This document shows, in pieces, positions 1 through 5,661 of a stretch of DNA of 6,849 nt. Positions within the stretch are counted from its first letter, which is position 1. The number at the start of each line of letters is the position of its first letter. The translations under genes and the position numbers were made by a program. This DNA is from Nitrospirota bacterium (GTDB lineage Bacteria; Nitrospirota; Nitrospiria; Nitrospirales; UBA8639), in assembly GCA_003233615.1 (NCBI GenBank), contig QIMB01000048.1, positions 1 to 6,849 of the forward strand, in the 5' to 3' direction. The notes below the pieces were generated by a model. The model had not been told where the DNA came from, searched no databases, and saw only the letters and a program-made list of their open reading frames with translations.

Positions 1-376
1 TACGGCCGCCCTAAGTAAAATGTCCCCAGTTTTTCAAAGTCAGACATGGCGTGCGGCTCCTTTGCGTGTCCCTTTTGCCAAAGAGGAGTGGAATATTTTT
101 TTCAAGAAAGGAAAAGATACCAAAAGATAGATGGACACCGCATTAGGAAAAAGAGGCGGAAGCTGGAAATTACTTGGATTCACTATAGCGGCAGGGTTTC
201 GGCCCGGCAGCCATCGGTTAGGATAAAAAGGGGAGGGATCCCCTTGCGTTTTTCACAGCCTGGGCTGAGTTGTTGTAGGTGTTCATCGTTCGGTCGGCGA
301 TGATGGTGGGCCACGGAGGCAGGCGTGTCTTGTATGTTATTTGGAATACGTATAAAAAATAGGTTTTCTATAGGTA
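1..376. other. Stretch without a supported gene
   Basis: I see no convincing coding sequence here. An open frame at 46-303 on the plus strand gives a Cys/Arg-rich, low-complexity protein with no recognisable motif and no ribosome binding site. The first 40 bases (around GTAAAATGTCCCCAGTTTTT) have the look of an insertion-sequence end, but no transposase is visible inside the window. A hairpin at 228-245 is listed separately. Confidence 0.5.
228..245 (-). terminator. Hairpin, possible terminator downstream of the receiver gene
   Basis: The sequence holds perfect 7-bp arms AAGGGGA (228-234) and TCCCCTT (239-245) around a 4-base loop. On the minus strand the stem runs into a T-rich stretch, and on the plus strand it is followed by GCGTTTTT. 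It could stop minus-strand transcripts about 130 bases past the receiver gene, or act in both directions. The stem is short and no expression data can be inferred. Confidence 0.35.
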
Positions 377-1036
377 TTAACCCACAGTTGTATTCAGCAC
401 ATTATGAAGAACATGAAATTCTCTTAGAAATTGGGTTGAGTTGTCAGTGCAATAGGTTTCTCGTTCAGCAGTGGTTTGGGTTTTGGCGGGGTTGAAGAGT
501 TTGGCCAGACGGGAAGCTCCAACCAGTTCGGCGCCATCTTGGATTTTGAGAATCGCTGCGAAACGTTGTTTTGGTGAGAAATCAGCATCTTCTTGTTCTA
601 TCGTCTTAATGGTGTGTCTTAATTCGTTATTAAAGGTCATACAAATTTCTTTATAGGATTCCGGAGTCAGCTTGAATTTGTTACAGGTAATCGCGGAGTC
701 CTGCAAAACTCGGGGGGTTCCCTCAAGGACTATATGCACTTTTTTGATGAGATGGTCTTCGGAGACCGGTTTGAGGAGAAAGGCCGAGCACCCCAGGGAT
801 TTGACTTGTTGTACGGTTTCCACATCTGCACGGTTCGAACAAATAATGACGCCAATGTCGAGCCATTCTTTGCGTTTCTTTATTTCTCCTAATAGTTCTA
901 GCCCATTCATTTCAGGCATGTCGACATCTGAAATGATCAACTGGATCTCCGGAATGCTCTCCAGACACACCAGAGCTTCGAGGCCATGTTGGACACTAAT
1001 ACATGCATGCCCCTGGTTTTTAAGTATGCCTTCCAT
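377..1036 (-). CDS. Receiver-domain response regulator, probably frameshifted at its N-terminus
   Basis: Cytoplasmic two-component receiver that would take a phosphoryl group from a histidine kinase. In the 219-residue frame the acceptor loop SDVDMPEMNG gives Asp37 as phospho-site, Ser67 sits in the Thr/Ser position, and Lys89 lies in FLLKPV. Residues 120-219 form a helical extension. The segment GAELVGASRLAKLF (168-181) resembles the helix of a histidine phosphotransfer domain, but the expected His is replaced (Leu163 in my alignment), so this is at best a degenerate Hpt. The frame starts too late: strand beta-1 and the acidic DD(E) pocket are missing. They are encoded just upstream in another frame from an ATG at 1074, which has an AGGA ribosome site. 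About 7 bases appear deleted at the acidic pair, so the annotated frame is probably a broken gene without phosphorylation competence. A degraded kinase lies immediately upstream. Confidence 0.8.
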   Translation of the reverse strand: MEGILKNQGHACISVQHGLEALVCLESIPEIQLIISDVDMPEMNGLELLGEIKKRKEWLDIGVIICSNRADVETVQQVKSLGCSAFLLKPVSEDHLIKKVHIVLEGTPRVLQDSAITCNKFKLTPESYKEICMTFNNELRHTIKTIEQEDADFSPKQRFAAILKIQDGAELVGASRLAKLFNPAKTQTTAERETYCTDNSTQFLREFHVLHNVLNTTVG

Positions 1037-1041
1037 GACAT

Positions 1042-1074
1042 TCAGCGTAATTCATCGACTATCAGCGTAACCAT
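1042..1074 (-). pseudogene. Detached 5' end of the response regulator
   Basis: From ATG at 1074 the frame reads MVTLIVDELR and then TGA. MVTLIVD is the typical first beta strand of a receiver domain leading into an Asp-Asp-Glu acidic pocket. AGGA lies about 7 bases upstream of this ATG, a better translation start than the ATG at 1036. The downstream frame continues ITLNVMEGIL, which in normal receivers follows DDEP at exactly this spacing. Restoring the domain needs about 7 extra bases between GTCGATGA and ATTACG. A sequencing or assembly error is possible but less likely for a 7-base change. Confidence 0.65.
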
Positions 1075-1089
1075 ATATTTTCCTATGTC

Positions 1090-1309
1090 TTATCTGCAAT
1101 TGAGCGATTTATTCTGACGATCTGCCCCGTAACGGTCGCGTTCTGCGAGACGGACCATTCCTTTGCGCGCCAGGGACATTTCAAAGGCCTTGGTGGAGGA
1201 CCGCACCGAGCAATCAGAAATATCCTGAACCAAATGAATGCAATATCGCACCGTGTAAAAAAAATATGTGTTTCCAGGATACGTGAGCTATCGATTCAAA
1301 GCGGACTTT
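1090..1309 (-). pseudogene. Histidine kinase relic A (PAS end plus start of HisKA_3 domain)
   Basis: This is a remnant of a PAS-linked NarX/LiaS-type sensor kinase. One frame (1309 to the A-run at 1257-1264) reads FESIAHVSWKHIF, typical of the late PAS core. After a frame change at the 8-base homopolymer, the next frame reads VRYCIHLVQDISD, the standard PAS/PAC exit strand. It then reaches MVRLAERDRYGAD, which matches the ERxRxAxDLHD approach to the phospho-accepting His of HisKA_3 kinases. The His itself and everything beyond are gone, and the frame ends at TAA 1090-1092, 16 bases before the receiver start at 1074. The order kinase then receiver suggests an original two-gene operon. A diverged second copy lies at 1895-2126. 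Confidence 0.5.
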
Positions 1310-1458
1310 TTTTAAGATGAAAATATACGTGATTAGGAATAGAAATGATTTCTCGGAAGTTATTAATCCGGCAATAGTTCAGAGCGCATTGCTTCTTGGA
1401 ACAACATTGTTCTATGAGGGATTTTTGTGAATTTTACGCAACACGTTAAGTTGCCGGG

Positions 1459-1821
1459 TTAATAGTGTGCAGGAGTCAAAGCCAATGCTTCCTCGATTGA
1501 GTCTACAGTTGGAATAAGGCGTTGAAGATTGATGCTCTTTAACGACTCATCGATCCAACCCTGTTGTCCTGCAAGGGTAAATCGTATAGCTGGGGATTGT
1601 GTGAGTTGGTGAAAGGTGGTGACGATCCAACCGATAGGGGCACTCTCGATGAAGGTGATTTTGGATAAATCGAGAATGATATGTTGTGGTTGAGTTTCTT
1701 TAGCGTTTTTAATCGCAGAGAAAAAGGTAACACGGGTGGTATAATCAAAACGACCCTGGAGGTGTAATATACTAACTCCTTTTTCAGTTGTTTGCGTAAT
1801 TTTAAGTACTTGTTTTGTCAT
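1459..1821 (-). CDS. STAS-domain protein (anti-sigma factor antagonist-like)
   Basis: This 120-residue protein is a single STAS domain, the fold of SpoIIAA/RsbV-type switch proteins that act in partner-switching regulation in the cytoplasm. It shows the opening beta strands with GRFD (23-26), the central DLSKITFIES strand-loop (51-60), and a C-terminal helix region SIEEALAL. In SpoIIAA the loop is Asp-Ser-Ser-Gly and the first Ser is phosphorylated by an anti-sigma kinase. Here it is Glu59-Ser60-Ala-Pro, so a Ser is kept but the acidic and Gly positions changed. The start at 1821 is supported by a purine-rich GAGGGA ribosome site about 9 bases upstream, with a further AGGAGG beyond it. No anti-sigma kinase or PP2C phosphatase lies in the window, so the partner is unknown. 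It could instead serve a chemosensory or stress pathway. Confidence 0.85.
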   Translation of the reverse strand: MTKQVLKITQTTEKGVSILHLQGRFDYTTRVTFFSAIKNAKETQPQHIILDLSKITFIESAPIGWIVTTFHQLTQSPAIRFTLAGQQGWIDESLKSINLQRLIPTVDSIEEALALTPAHY

Positions 1822-1894
1822 AATAAGCGTTCCCTCCCTCCTGGAATTCTACGGCCTTCGCACATCTTTCGACGTTAAAAGATCGTCAACGTTA

Positions 1895-2126
1895 TAAGTA
1901 GGCGAAAGAAAATTGGTTGAGCACTTTTCTCTTATGTTGAGGACATATCCTTAGGTCAGACTGAGCATATAGTTCTTCATGTGGTTGCCTTAAAAATATG
2001 GTGAAGGACTGCATCGAGGAAGTAGGAATATCATGAACCAAATGAACAATATTGTCGCACCGTGCAATTGTTTCTGGTGAAAAATTACATATGTTTCTTG
2101 TGGTATATGAGCTATCTATTCCAAAG
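1895..2126 (-). pseudogene. Histidine kinase relic B (second copy of the PAS fragment)
   Basis: This segment is a diverged direct copy of relic A: the stretch 1999-2126 aligns with 1191-1306. The shared blocks include a 19-base run with one mismatch (ATATCxTGAACCAAATGA on the plus strand), CGCACCGTG, and GAGCTATC. On the minus strand one frame reads IVHLVHDI, the counterpart of IHLVQDIS in relic A. The rest is more degraded and does not reach a recognisable His box. It lies between the LuxR-type gene and the STAS gene. It could instead be a conserved non-coding segment, but the PAS-like exit motif in the matching frame favours a coding relic. Confidence 0.4.
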
Positions 2127-2205
2127 GTCAGATTACCAAAGTTTCTCTTGAAACTCTCCTGTCCTGGGGCAGGTATTATGCATGAAAGAAAAAAGGTCAG
2201 GACTC

Positions 2206-2841
2206 TCAGGTGGAACGGATGTAATGAGGATTTCCGGTGACATTCAGCAAAAAGGGGACCACAGTCTGGAGGCTCATTCGCGATGACACTCCTATCTTTT
2301 TGTAGATGTTTAACAGATGGAATTTAACCGTCCTTTGAGAAATACATAATGCGGTGGCAATGGACTCATTCGAAAAATCTTGATCAACCAATTGCAAAAT
2401 TTGCTGCTCACGGTATGTCAACGGATGTCGAGATTTGGGAAGCGTTGATGATGGCGAGGGGGGAGTGCCCAGTGAGGGTAATGCTGTGGGTAAGTCCAAA
2501 TGCGGGAAGTCATTTACCAGTCCTAGGACATGCATGGACAATGGAAACAATCGGATGATGGCCTGGAAGGAATGGTTGTTTTGTTTCGGTAGTTCGATAG
2601 AAAATGCCCGAGGCTTCTGAGAGGTCAAAGTGTGCTGAATGTTCTCTAGCACGGTTTGCCCGGAGCACCCTGGCAAGATCTCAAGGACATTTGCCCCCGT
2701 TAACCGGTTGGGATCTTCAAAATGCCCGAAGACGGGATTCGGAAAAGAATAATCTAGATACTGCCCCCACTTATTCCACAGAAAAACTTTATGCGGGGGA
2801 AGATCAGGGATTATGTCCAAAGTGAAGGCGCTGGGTGACAT
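2206..2841 (-). CDS. LuxR/GerE-type transcriptional regulator with PAS-like sensor half
   Basis: A cytoplasmic DNA-binding regulator of about 211 residues. Residues 1-115 look like a PAS-type sensor domain, with the GANVLEILPG entry helix (50-59) and the exit strand HVLGLVND (105-112). A Pro/Ser-rich linker (118-138) follows. The C-terminus is a GerE/LuxR helix-turn-helix: LTYREQQILQLV (142-153), then the recognition helix and tail SQRTVKFHLLNIYKKIGV (169-186), all canonical. There is no receiver domain, so the input is likely a small ligand or the PAS core and not phosphorylation by a kinase. Two adjacent starts exist, GTG at 2844 and ATG at 2841; I chose ATG. Neither has a clear ribosome site. 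The gene heads the minus-strand signalling block. No target can be read from the sequence. Confidence 0.87.
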   Translation of the reverse strand: MSPSAFTLDIIPDLPPHKVFLWNKWGQYLDYSFPNPVFGHFEDPNRLTGANVLEILPGCSGQTVLENIQHTLTSQKPRAFSIELPKQNNHSFQAIIRLFPLSMHVLGLVNDFPHLDLPTALPSLGTPPSPSSTLPKSRHPLTYREQQILQLVDQDFSNESIATALCISQRTVKFHLLNIYKKIGVSSRMSLQTVVPFLLNVTGNPHYIRST

Positions 2842-2844
2842 CAC

Positions 2845-3401
2845 AGGTATTCTTTTGAGAACGTGAATGGTGAAAGTGCGTGGGGAGATTTATGTGTTGT
2901 CTTTGTGTCCCTAGCTCGGATCGCGATGTTTCCTATGCTGCCTAGGGAGCAAGCCTAATGCCATATTCATGAAATATTTCTTCATAATGAAATTCTTCAT
3001 AATTCCAACAGCTTAGAATCGTTTCTTCTTGGAATTGCTAGGTGATCCATTGGCTTGCTACGCCCATATCGATCTTTTTGTTGTCATAGTGTATACAAGA
3101 GAGCCAGCGTGACATGTTTGTATGGGTTATGCGTGCTGGGTCTGTTATTCATAAGGAGAAGAGAATTCTCAGTGTGAAAACGTCGATTGCCCTCCCAATA
3201 GTTGCGAATAATGTCAATACGTTAAGAGTACAGGACAAGAAGACTAGCACATGCTTTCCTCCGGTCTTCGAATTCATACTCAAGGGAGCAGGTTGGTAGG
3301 AAGTCTTAAAGAAAACTAGAGCTTGTTCGACCGTAAAACGGCACTCTATGCATGTTACCCAAAGTCGTATTATGAACAATGATGGAAACTCATTGATAAA
3401 C
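2845..3401. other. Long intergenic stretch, no supported gene
   Basis: About 560 bases between the divergent LuxR-type gene and the vapBC operon. Short open frames on both strands (for example 3149-3379 minus and 3114-3299 plus) lack ribosome sites and recognisable motifs. An 11-base direct repeat TTCTTCATAAT occurs at 2978-2988 and 2993-3003. The stretch should hold the promoter of the LuxR-type gene, but I cannot place it with confidence. Confidence 0.5.
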
Positions 3402-3435
3402 TAGTCAGGTCATATTATACTGACTATAATAGTCA
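3402..3435 (+). promoter_or_regulatory. vapBC promoter with overlapping inverted-repeat operator
   Basis: A perfect -10 box TATAAT lies at 3425-3430 and a weak -35 (TAGTCA, 3402-3407) sits 17 bases upstream. The -10 is inside the perfect palindrome TGACTATAATAGTCA (3421-3435). A second inverted repeat pairs TAGTCAG (3402-3408) with CTGACTA (3420-3426). So the motif TAGTCA occurs three times in alternating orientation, covering -35 and -10. This is the layout expected for autorepression by the antitoxin or toxin-antitoxin complex. The binding itself is inferred. Confidence 0.65.
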
Positions 3436-3459
3436 TAACAATTTCGAAAGAGGTATTTG

Positions 3460-3753
3460 ATGAAAACAACACCTGTCTCGCAATTGAAGGCCACATTAAG
3501 TGAACAATTGGCCAGAGTAAAAGCCGGGGAAGAAATTGTGGTAACAGAGCGGGGGAGACCGATTGCGAAAATTGTCCCCCTCGGGGGTGAAACCATTGGT
3601 CTATCCGCCCATATGTCCGAGTTGGCAAGAAAGGGGCTGATCCGCCTAGGGTCCAGGAAAATTTCAAAAGATATATGGAAACTTCCGCGGCCTGTTGATA
3701 AGCGAGGTCAGGCGATAAAGGCTCTGGTGGATGAACGGGAAAGTGGGCGATGA
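3460..3753 (+). CDS. Phd/YefM-type antitoxin of a VapC toxin
   Basis: This antitoxin would neutralise the PIN-domain RNase encoded next and, with it, repress the shared promoter. The N-terminal half has the Phd/YefM dimer fold signature: TTPVSQLKATLSEQLARVK followed by GEEIVVTERGRPIAKIVPL, as in the 'prevent-host-death' family. The C-terminal half (from about residue 50) is the disordered toxin-wrapping segment, rich in Lys/Arg and Trp-Lys-Leu-Pro. The start is ATG 3460, with AGAGG six bases upstream; an in-frame TTG at 3457 is less likely. The stop overlaps the toxin start by four bases (ATGA), so translation is coupled. Length (97 residues) is normal. The operator at 3402-3435 is directly upstream. 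Confidence 0.88.
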   Translation: MKTTPVSQLKATLSEQLARVKAGEEIVVTERGRPIAKIVPLGGETIGLSAHMSELARKGLIRLGSRKISKDIWKLPRPVDKRGQAIKALVDERESGR

Positions 3754-4172
3754 GATTCTGGGATACCTCTGCCTTACTGCCCTTGTGTGTGAAAGAGCCT
3801 CAAACTAATCGAGTTCAAAAAATCATCGACCAGGATGGTGATCTCGTTGCCTGGTGGGGAACGTTGATTGAGGGGCATTCCGCTTTTGCTCGTCTTCGTC
3901 AGGAAAAGGTATTGATTGGTGAGGGAGAGCTTCAGGCACGACAATTGTTAACACGTTTAAGTAGCCTATGGACGGAAGTAAGGACAAGCAATCTAGTTCG
4001 CGATCAAGCCGCGCGTGTCCTGCTGCTTCATCCACTTCGAGCCGCAGATGCTCTTCAGTTAGCTGCCGCGCTTGTTTGGGCTGGCGGTCAAACCGCAAGC
4101 CTCGAATTTGTGTGTCTGGATCATCGATTGGGTGAAGCGGCGTCTCGTGAAGGATTTCAGGTCGTGTCGTGA
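3750..4172 (+). CDS. vapC: PIN-domain ribonuclease toxin (VapC family)
   Basis: A 140-residue PIN-domain endoribonuclease; VapC enzymes typically cut tRNA or rRNA with Mg2+ when freed from the antitoxin. The four acidic catalytic positions are all visible: Asp5 in FWDTSAL, Glu41 in TLIEGHSAF, Asp100 in RAADALQLAAAL, and Asp124 in VCLDHRLGEAA. The gene is full length and looks active. It overlaps the antitoxin by ATGA. Just past its stop lies a fragment of a tyrosine recombinase, so the module abuts an integron-like junction. The last 19 codons are about 80% identical at DNA level to a fragment at 6631-6687, evidence for a related second module that has been lost. Confidence 0.9.
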   Translation: MRFWDTSALLPLCVKEPQTNRVQKIIDQDGDLVAWWGTLIEGHSAFARLRQEKVLIGEGELQARQLLTRLSSLWTEVRTSNLVRDQAARVLLLHPLRAADALQLAAALVWAGGQTASLEFVCLDHRLGEAASREGFQVVS

Positions 4173-4182
4173 ACCCAAAAAT

Positions 4183-4281
4183 CCAACTCGCGGATATGAT
4201 ATTCGAACGGTCCAAGAACTTCTAATTGAAAATAAGAGGATTAGCGGTTATCTGGTAGGTGTTACATGGCGTGTTATGTAA
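4183..4281 (+). pseudogene. C-terminal fragment of a tyrosine recombinase (integron integrase-like)
   Basis: Eleven bases after vapC the frame reads PTRGYDIRTVQELL. RGYDIRTVQELL is the well-known segment of XerD/integron integrases that precedes GH(K/S)D and the catalytic Tyr. After QELL the similarity stops: the expected GHKDV and YTHV with the nucleophilic Tyr are absent, and the frame ends at 4281. So only about 12 codons of the integrase survive and it is inactive. It points the same way as the cassettes downstream, which is unusual because intI normally runs away from its cassettes. The match is short and made by eye. Confidence 0.5.
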
Positions 4282-5065
4282 ATAGGAAAACGAAACTCCG
4301 CATCTTATGCGGACCAATCTAATTATTGTTAGCGGTCAAGGAAATAAACCTTTGGATTGGCAGAAAACAATTAGAGAAATAGAAGACGTTCTTATCCCTC
4401 ATTATCAATTCGATATATATGAGAGGGGAATGTATTACTTTTTGCTAGCCGAGACAAGAATTCGCGGCTTGGAATATGCCACTATTCCCCTTTCGCGAAT
4501 TTCGAAGGCCCTCAGTTGTTCTGATTGGCAGTCAAGAAAAACCATACGTCAATTAGCTGATAAAAGATGTATCGAGCTCGAACAGACAAGAAAAGGCCAT
4601 TCTGTTAAAGCCTTAATACCATCTGAACTCAATATCTCTGTCCCACAGAAGCAGAAAGAAGAAATAAATATTGAAGAATTAGATTTTTTTCAAGGCAGAG
4701 AGTACGTTAACGAAATAATAAAGCGTGAAAATAACTCTTGCTTTTATTGCTTGTCAGAAGTCTCACTGGAAACTTGCGAACTAGACCACGTAGTATCTCA
4801 ACTTAATGGCGGTGACAATAGCTATAGAAATATTGTTGCTACATGCCACAAATGCAATACCCGAAAACAGGCAATCGGCTCCCATGATTATCTGAGAGGG
4901 CTATATAGAAAAGGAATGTTGAGTGAAACTGAATTTGAGGGGCGGGTGTCCGCTCTGGAGGCTCTGAGTAAAGGTGAACTTAAGCCTGAGCTGTAAAACC
5001 GCTAACAAGGCGCTGCACTTGATCGCTTCGTTGCTGCGCTCCTCGGCGGCAGGTGAGCTTGATCG
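4274..5065 (+). mobile_element. Integron gene cassette carrying an HNH endonuclease
   Basis: The right edge is fixed by the attC site at 5000-5071, whose crossover point lies after the G of GTTAGCC (5065). The left edge is inferred from GTTATGT (4273-4279), which resembles an R' crossover box and lies 28 bases before the only start codon of the cassette gene. This gives a compact one-gene cassette of about 790 bases with the gene and attC in the standard order. The left boundary has no visible L' partner, so it may be an attI remnant or a degraded site. Confidence 0.5.
4307..4996 (+). CDS. HNH endonuclease with N-terminal winged-helix-like region
   Basis: A 229-residue protein. The C-terminal half carries a zinc-ribbon HNH nuclease: Cys145-x2-Cys148, the catalytic LDHVV (Asp160-His161), GGDNSYRNIVATC (168-180), and Cys180-x2-Cys183 followed by Asn184 and Lys187. 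HNH domains cut DNA with a single metal ion. Residues about 40-107 look like a winged helix: PLSRISKALSCSDWQSRKTI then a beta hairpin ending in LIPSEL. So DNA recognition plus cleavage is plausible. ATG 4307 is the only Met start after an in-frame TAG. It lacks a good ribosome site, which is common for cassette genes. The stop is 3 bases before the attC site. It could be a defence nuclease or a selfish element; no methylase or partner is nearby. Confidence 0.82.
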   Translation: MRTNLIIVSGQGNKPLDWQKTIREIEDVLIPHYQFDIYERGMYYFLLAETRIRGLEYATIPLSRISKALSCSDWQSRKTIRQLADKRCIELEQTRKGHSVKALIPSELNISVPQKQKEEINIEELDFFQGREYVNEIIKRENNSCFYCLSEVSLETCELDHVVSQLNGGDNSYRNIVATCHKCNTRKQAIGSHDYLRGLYRKGMLSETEFEGRVSALEALSKGELKPEL

Positions 5066-5071
5066 TTAGCC
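5000..5071 (+). other. attC recombination site of an integron cassette
   Basis: Outer boxes are GCTAAC (5001-5006) and GTTAGC (5065-5070). Inside, GCTGCACTTGATCGC (5012-5026) pairs with GCGGCAGGTGAGC (5046-5058), leaving two unpaired bases, G5015 and A5022, on the left arm only, with two G-T wobbles. These one-sided extrahelical bases are the hallmark that orients attC recombination by the integrase. The terminal loop is about 19 bases. The site directly follows the HNH gene and precedes the UPF0158 start, which is the standard cassette geometry. Confidence 0.85.
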
Positions 5072-5087
5072 ATTCAGAGATAGAAAG

Positions 5088-5288
5088 ATGGTAGCTAATT
5101 TTCAGGATATCCTTGAGGCGTTCGAGTTTGTGAGCTTCGGCTCAATGTACGAATATCAGGCCTTCTTGGACAAAGAAACCGGCAAGGTCTATTACCATTC
5201 GGAAATTGGTGACGATGATGAGGAAGAGGAGTTGCCTGAAGATATCGATGATGAAAAATATATGGCAAGGATTCAGGGATGTCCATGA
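5088..5288 (+). pseudogene. UPF0158-family protein, C-terminally truncated
   Basis: This is the first gene after the attC site, so it belongs to the next cassette; UPF0158 proteins are frequent integron cassette products of unknown function. Residues 1-59 match the family closely: MVANFQDILEAFEFVSFG, then LDKETGKVYYHSE, an acidic run DDDEEEELPEDIDDEKY. Normal members run to roughly 140 residues and continue with an IPHKNDL-like segment and an acidic/aromatic second half. Here the match ends at KYMA and only RIQGCP follows before TGA. No second half is visible in the other frames, so the rest was lost by deletion or replacement. The breakpoint lies at ATGGCAAGG (5262-5270). The cassette's own attC is also missing. 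Confidence 0.75.
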
Positions 5289-5325
5289 CCACGTGGATGG
5301 TTGATGCCCGTGTGGAGGCTAAAAC

Positions 5326-5661
5326 ATGAATGTGAAATTTATCAGATACAAATACGGAATGATTAACAAACCATCCCAAAGAACAAAGTTAGTAGCGAAA
5401 ACGTTGGAAGAGGGAAATATCCCACTTGAACTTTCCCGGCTCATCGAAGAAAAAGACATCATGTCAATCAAGGGTACGCTCGGCAATAAAGAGGGCGGAG
5501 TTCCAATCGAGTATGAAGAAGTAACAATTAGCGCGGATGAAAAAGAGACAACCTTTGAAATATACAACAAAGGGATGTCGATGTTTATTGCCGAAACGAA
5601 CGAATTGAAGCGAGTGTTTGAATTTTGTGTGAGAGTGAAAAGAGAATTGAAGATGAGGTAA
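5326..5661 (+). CDS. Hypothetical protein, 111 residues, family not recognised
   Basis: I do not recognise this protein. It is soluble, without a signal peptide or membrane segment, and rich in Lys and Glu, with alternating strand-like stretches (MSIKGTLG, VTISADEKETTFEIYNKG) and a helical end (NELKRVFEFCVRVKREL). The start is well supported: GGAGG at 5314-5318 lies seven bases before ATG 5326. Its stop overlaps the ATG of the antitoxin remnant (TAATG). It is more AT-rich than the vapBC genes. It lies between two broken genes, where a cassette gene would be expected, but there is no attC after it. A small cargo, antitoxin or immunity-type protein is possible but unproven. Confidence 0.6.
   Translation: MNVKFIRYKYGMINKPSQRTKLVAKTLEEGNIPLELSRLIEEKDIMSIKGTLGNKEGGVPIEYEEVTISADEKETTFEIYNKGMSMFIAETNELKRVFEFCVRVKRELKMR

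Noticed and set aside
46..303. Plus-strand open frame of 85 codons
   Set aside because: Composition is Arg/Cys-rich without motifs, there is no ribosome site, and it runs across the hairpin at 228-245.
672..1070. Plus-strand open frame of 132 codons opposite the receiver gene
   Set aside because: It lies antisense to the receiver domain, whose motifs are unmistakable on the minus strand; no sensible product.
3149..3379. Minus-strand frame of 76 codons with a hydrophobic stretch
   Set aside because: No ribosome site and no recognisable domain; it overlaps the vapBC upstream region and looks like chance.
3823..4215. Minus-strand frame of 130 codons opposite vapC
   Set aside because: It is a shadow of the PIN-domain gene, which has all catalytic residues on the plus strand.
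5095..5379. Minus-strand frame containing STIHVVMDIPESL
   Set aside because: Briefly resembles a small antitoxin segment, but it is antisense to the well-matched UPF0158 N-terminus and the rest has no homology I recognise.
5361..5396. TAAC...GTTA pair considered as a second attC
   Set aside because: Only about 30 bases apart, inside the start of a coding region, without an inner paired stem.
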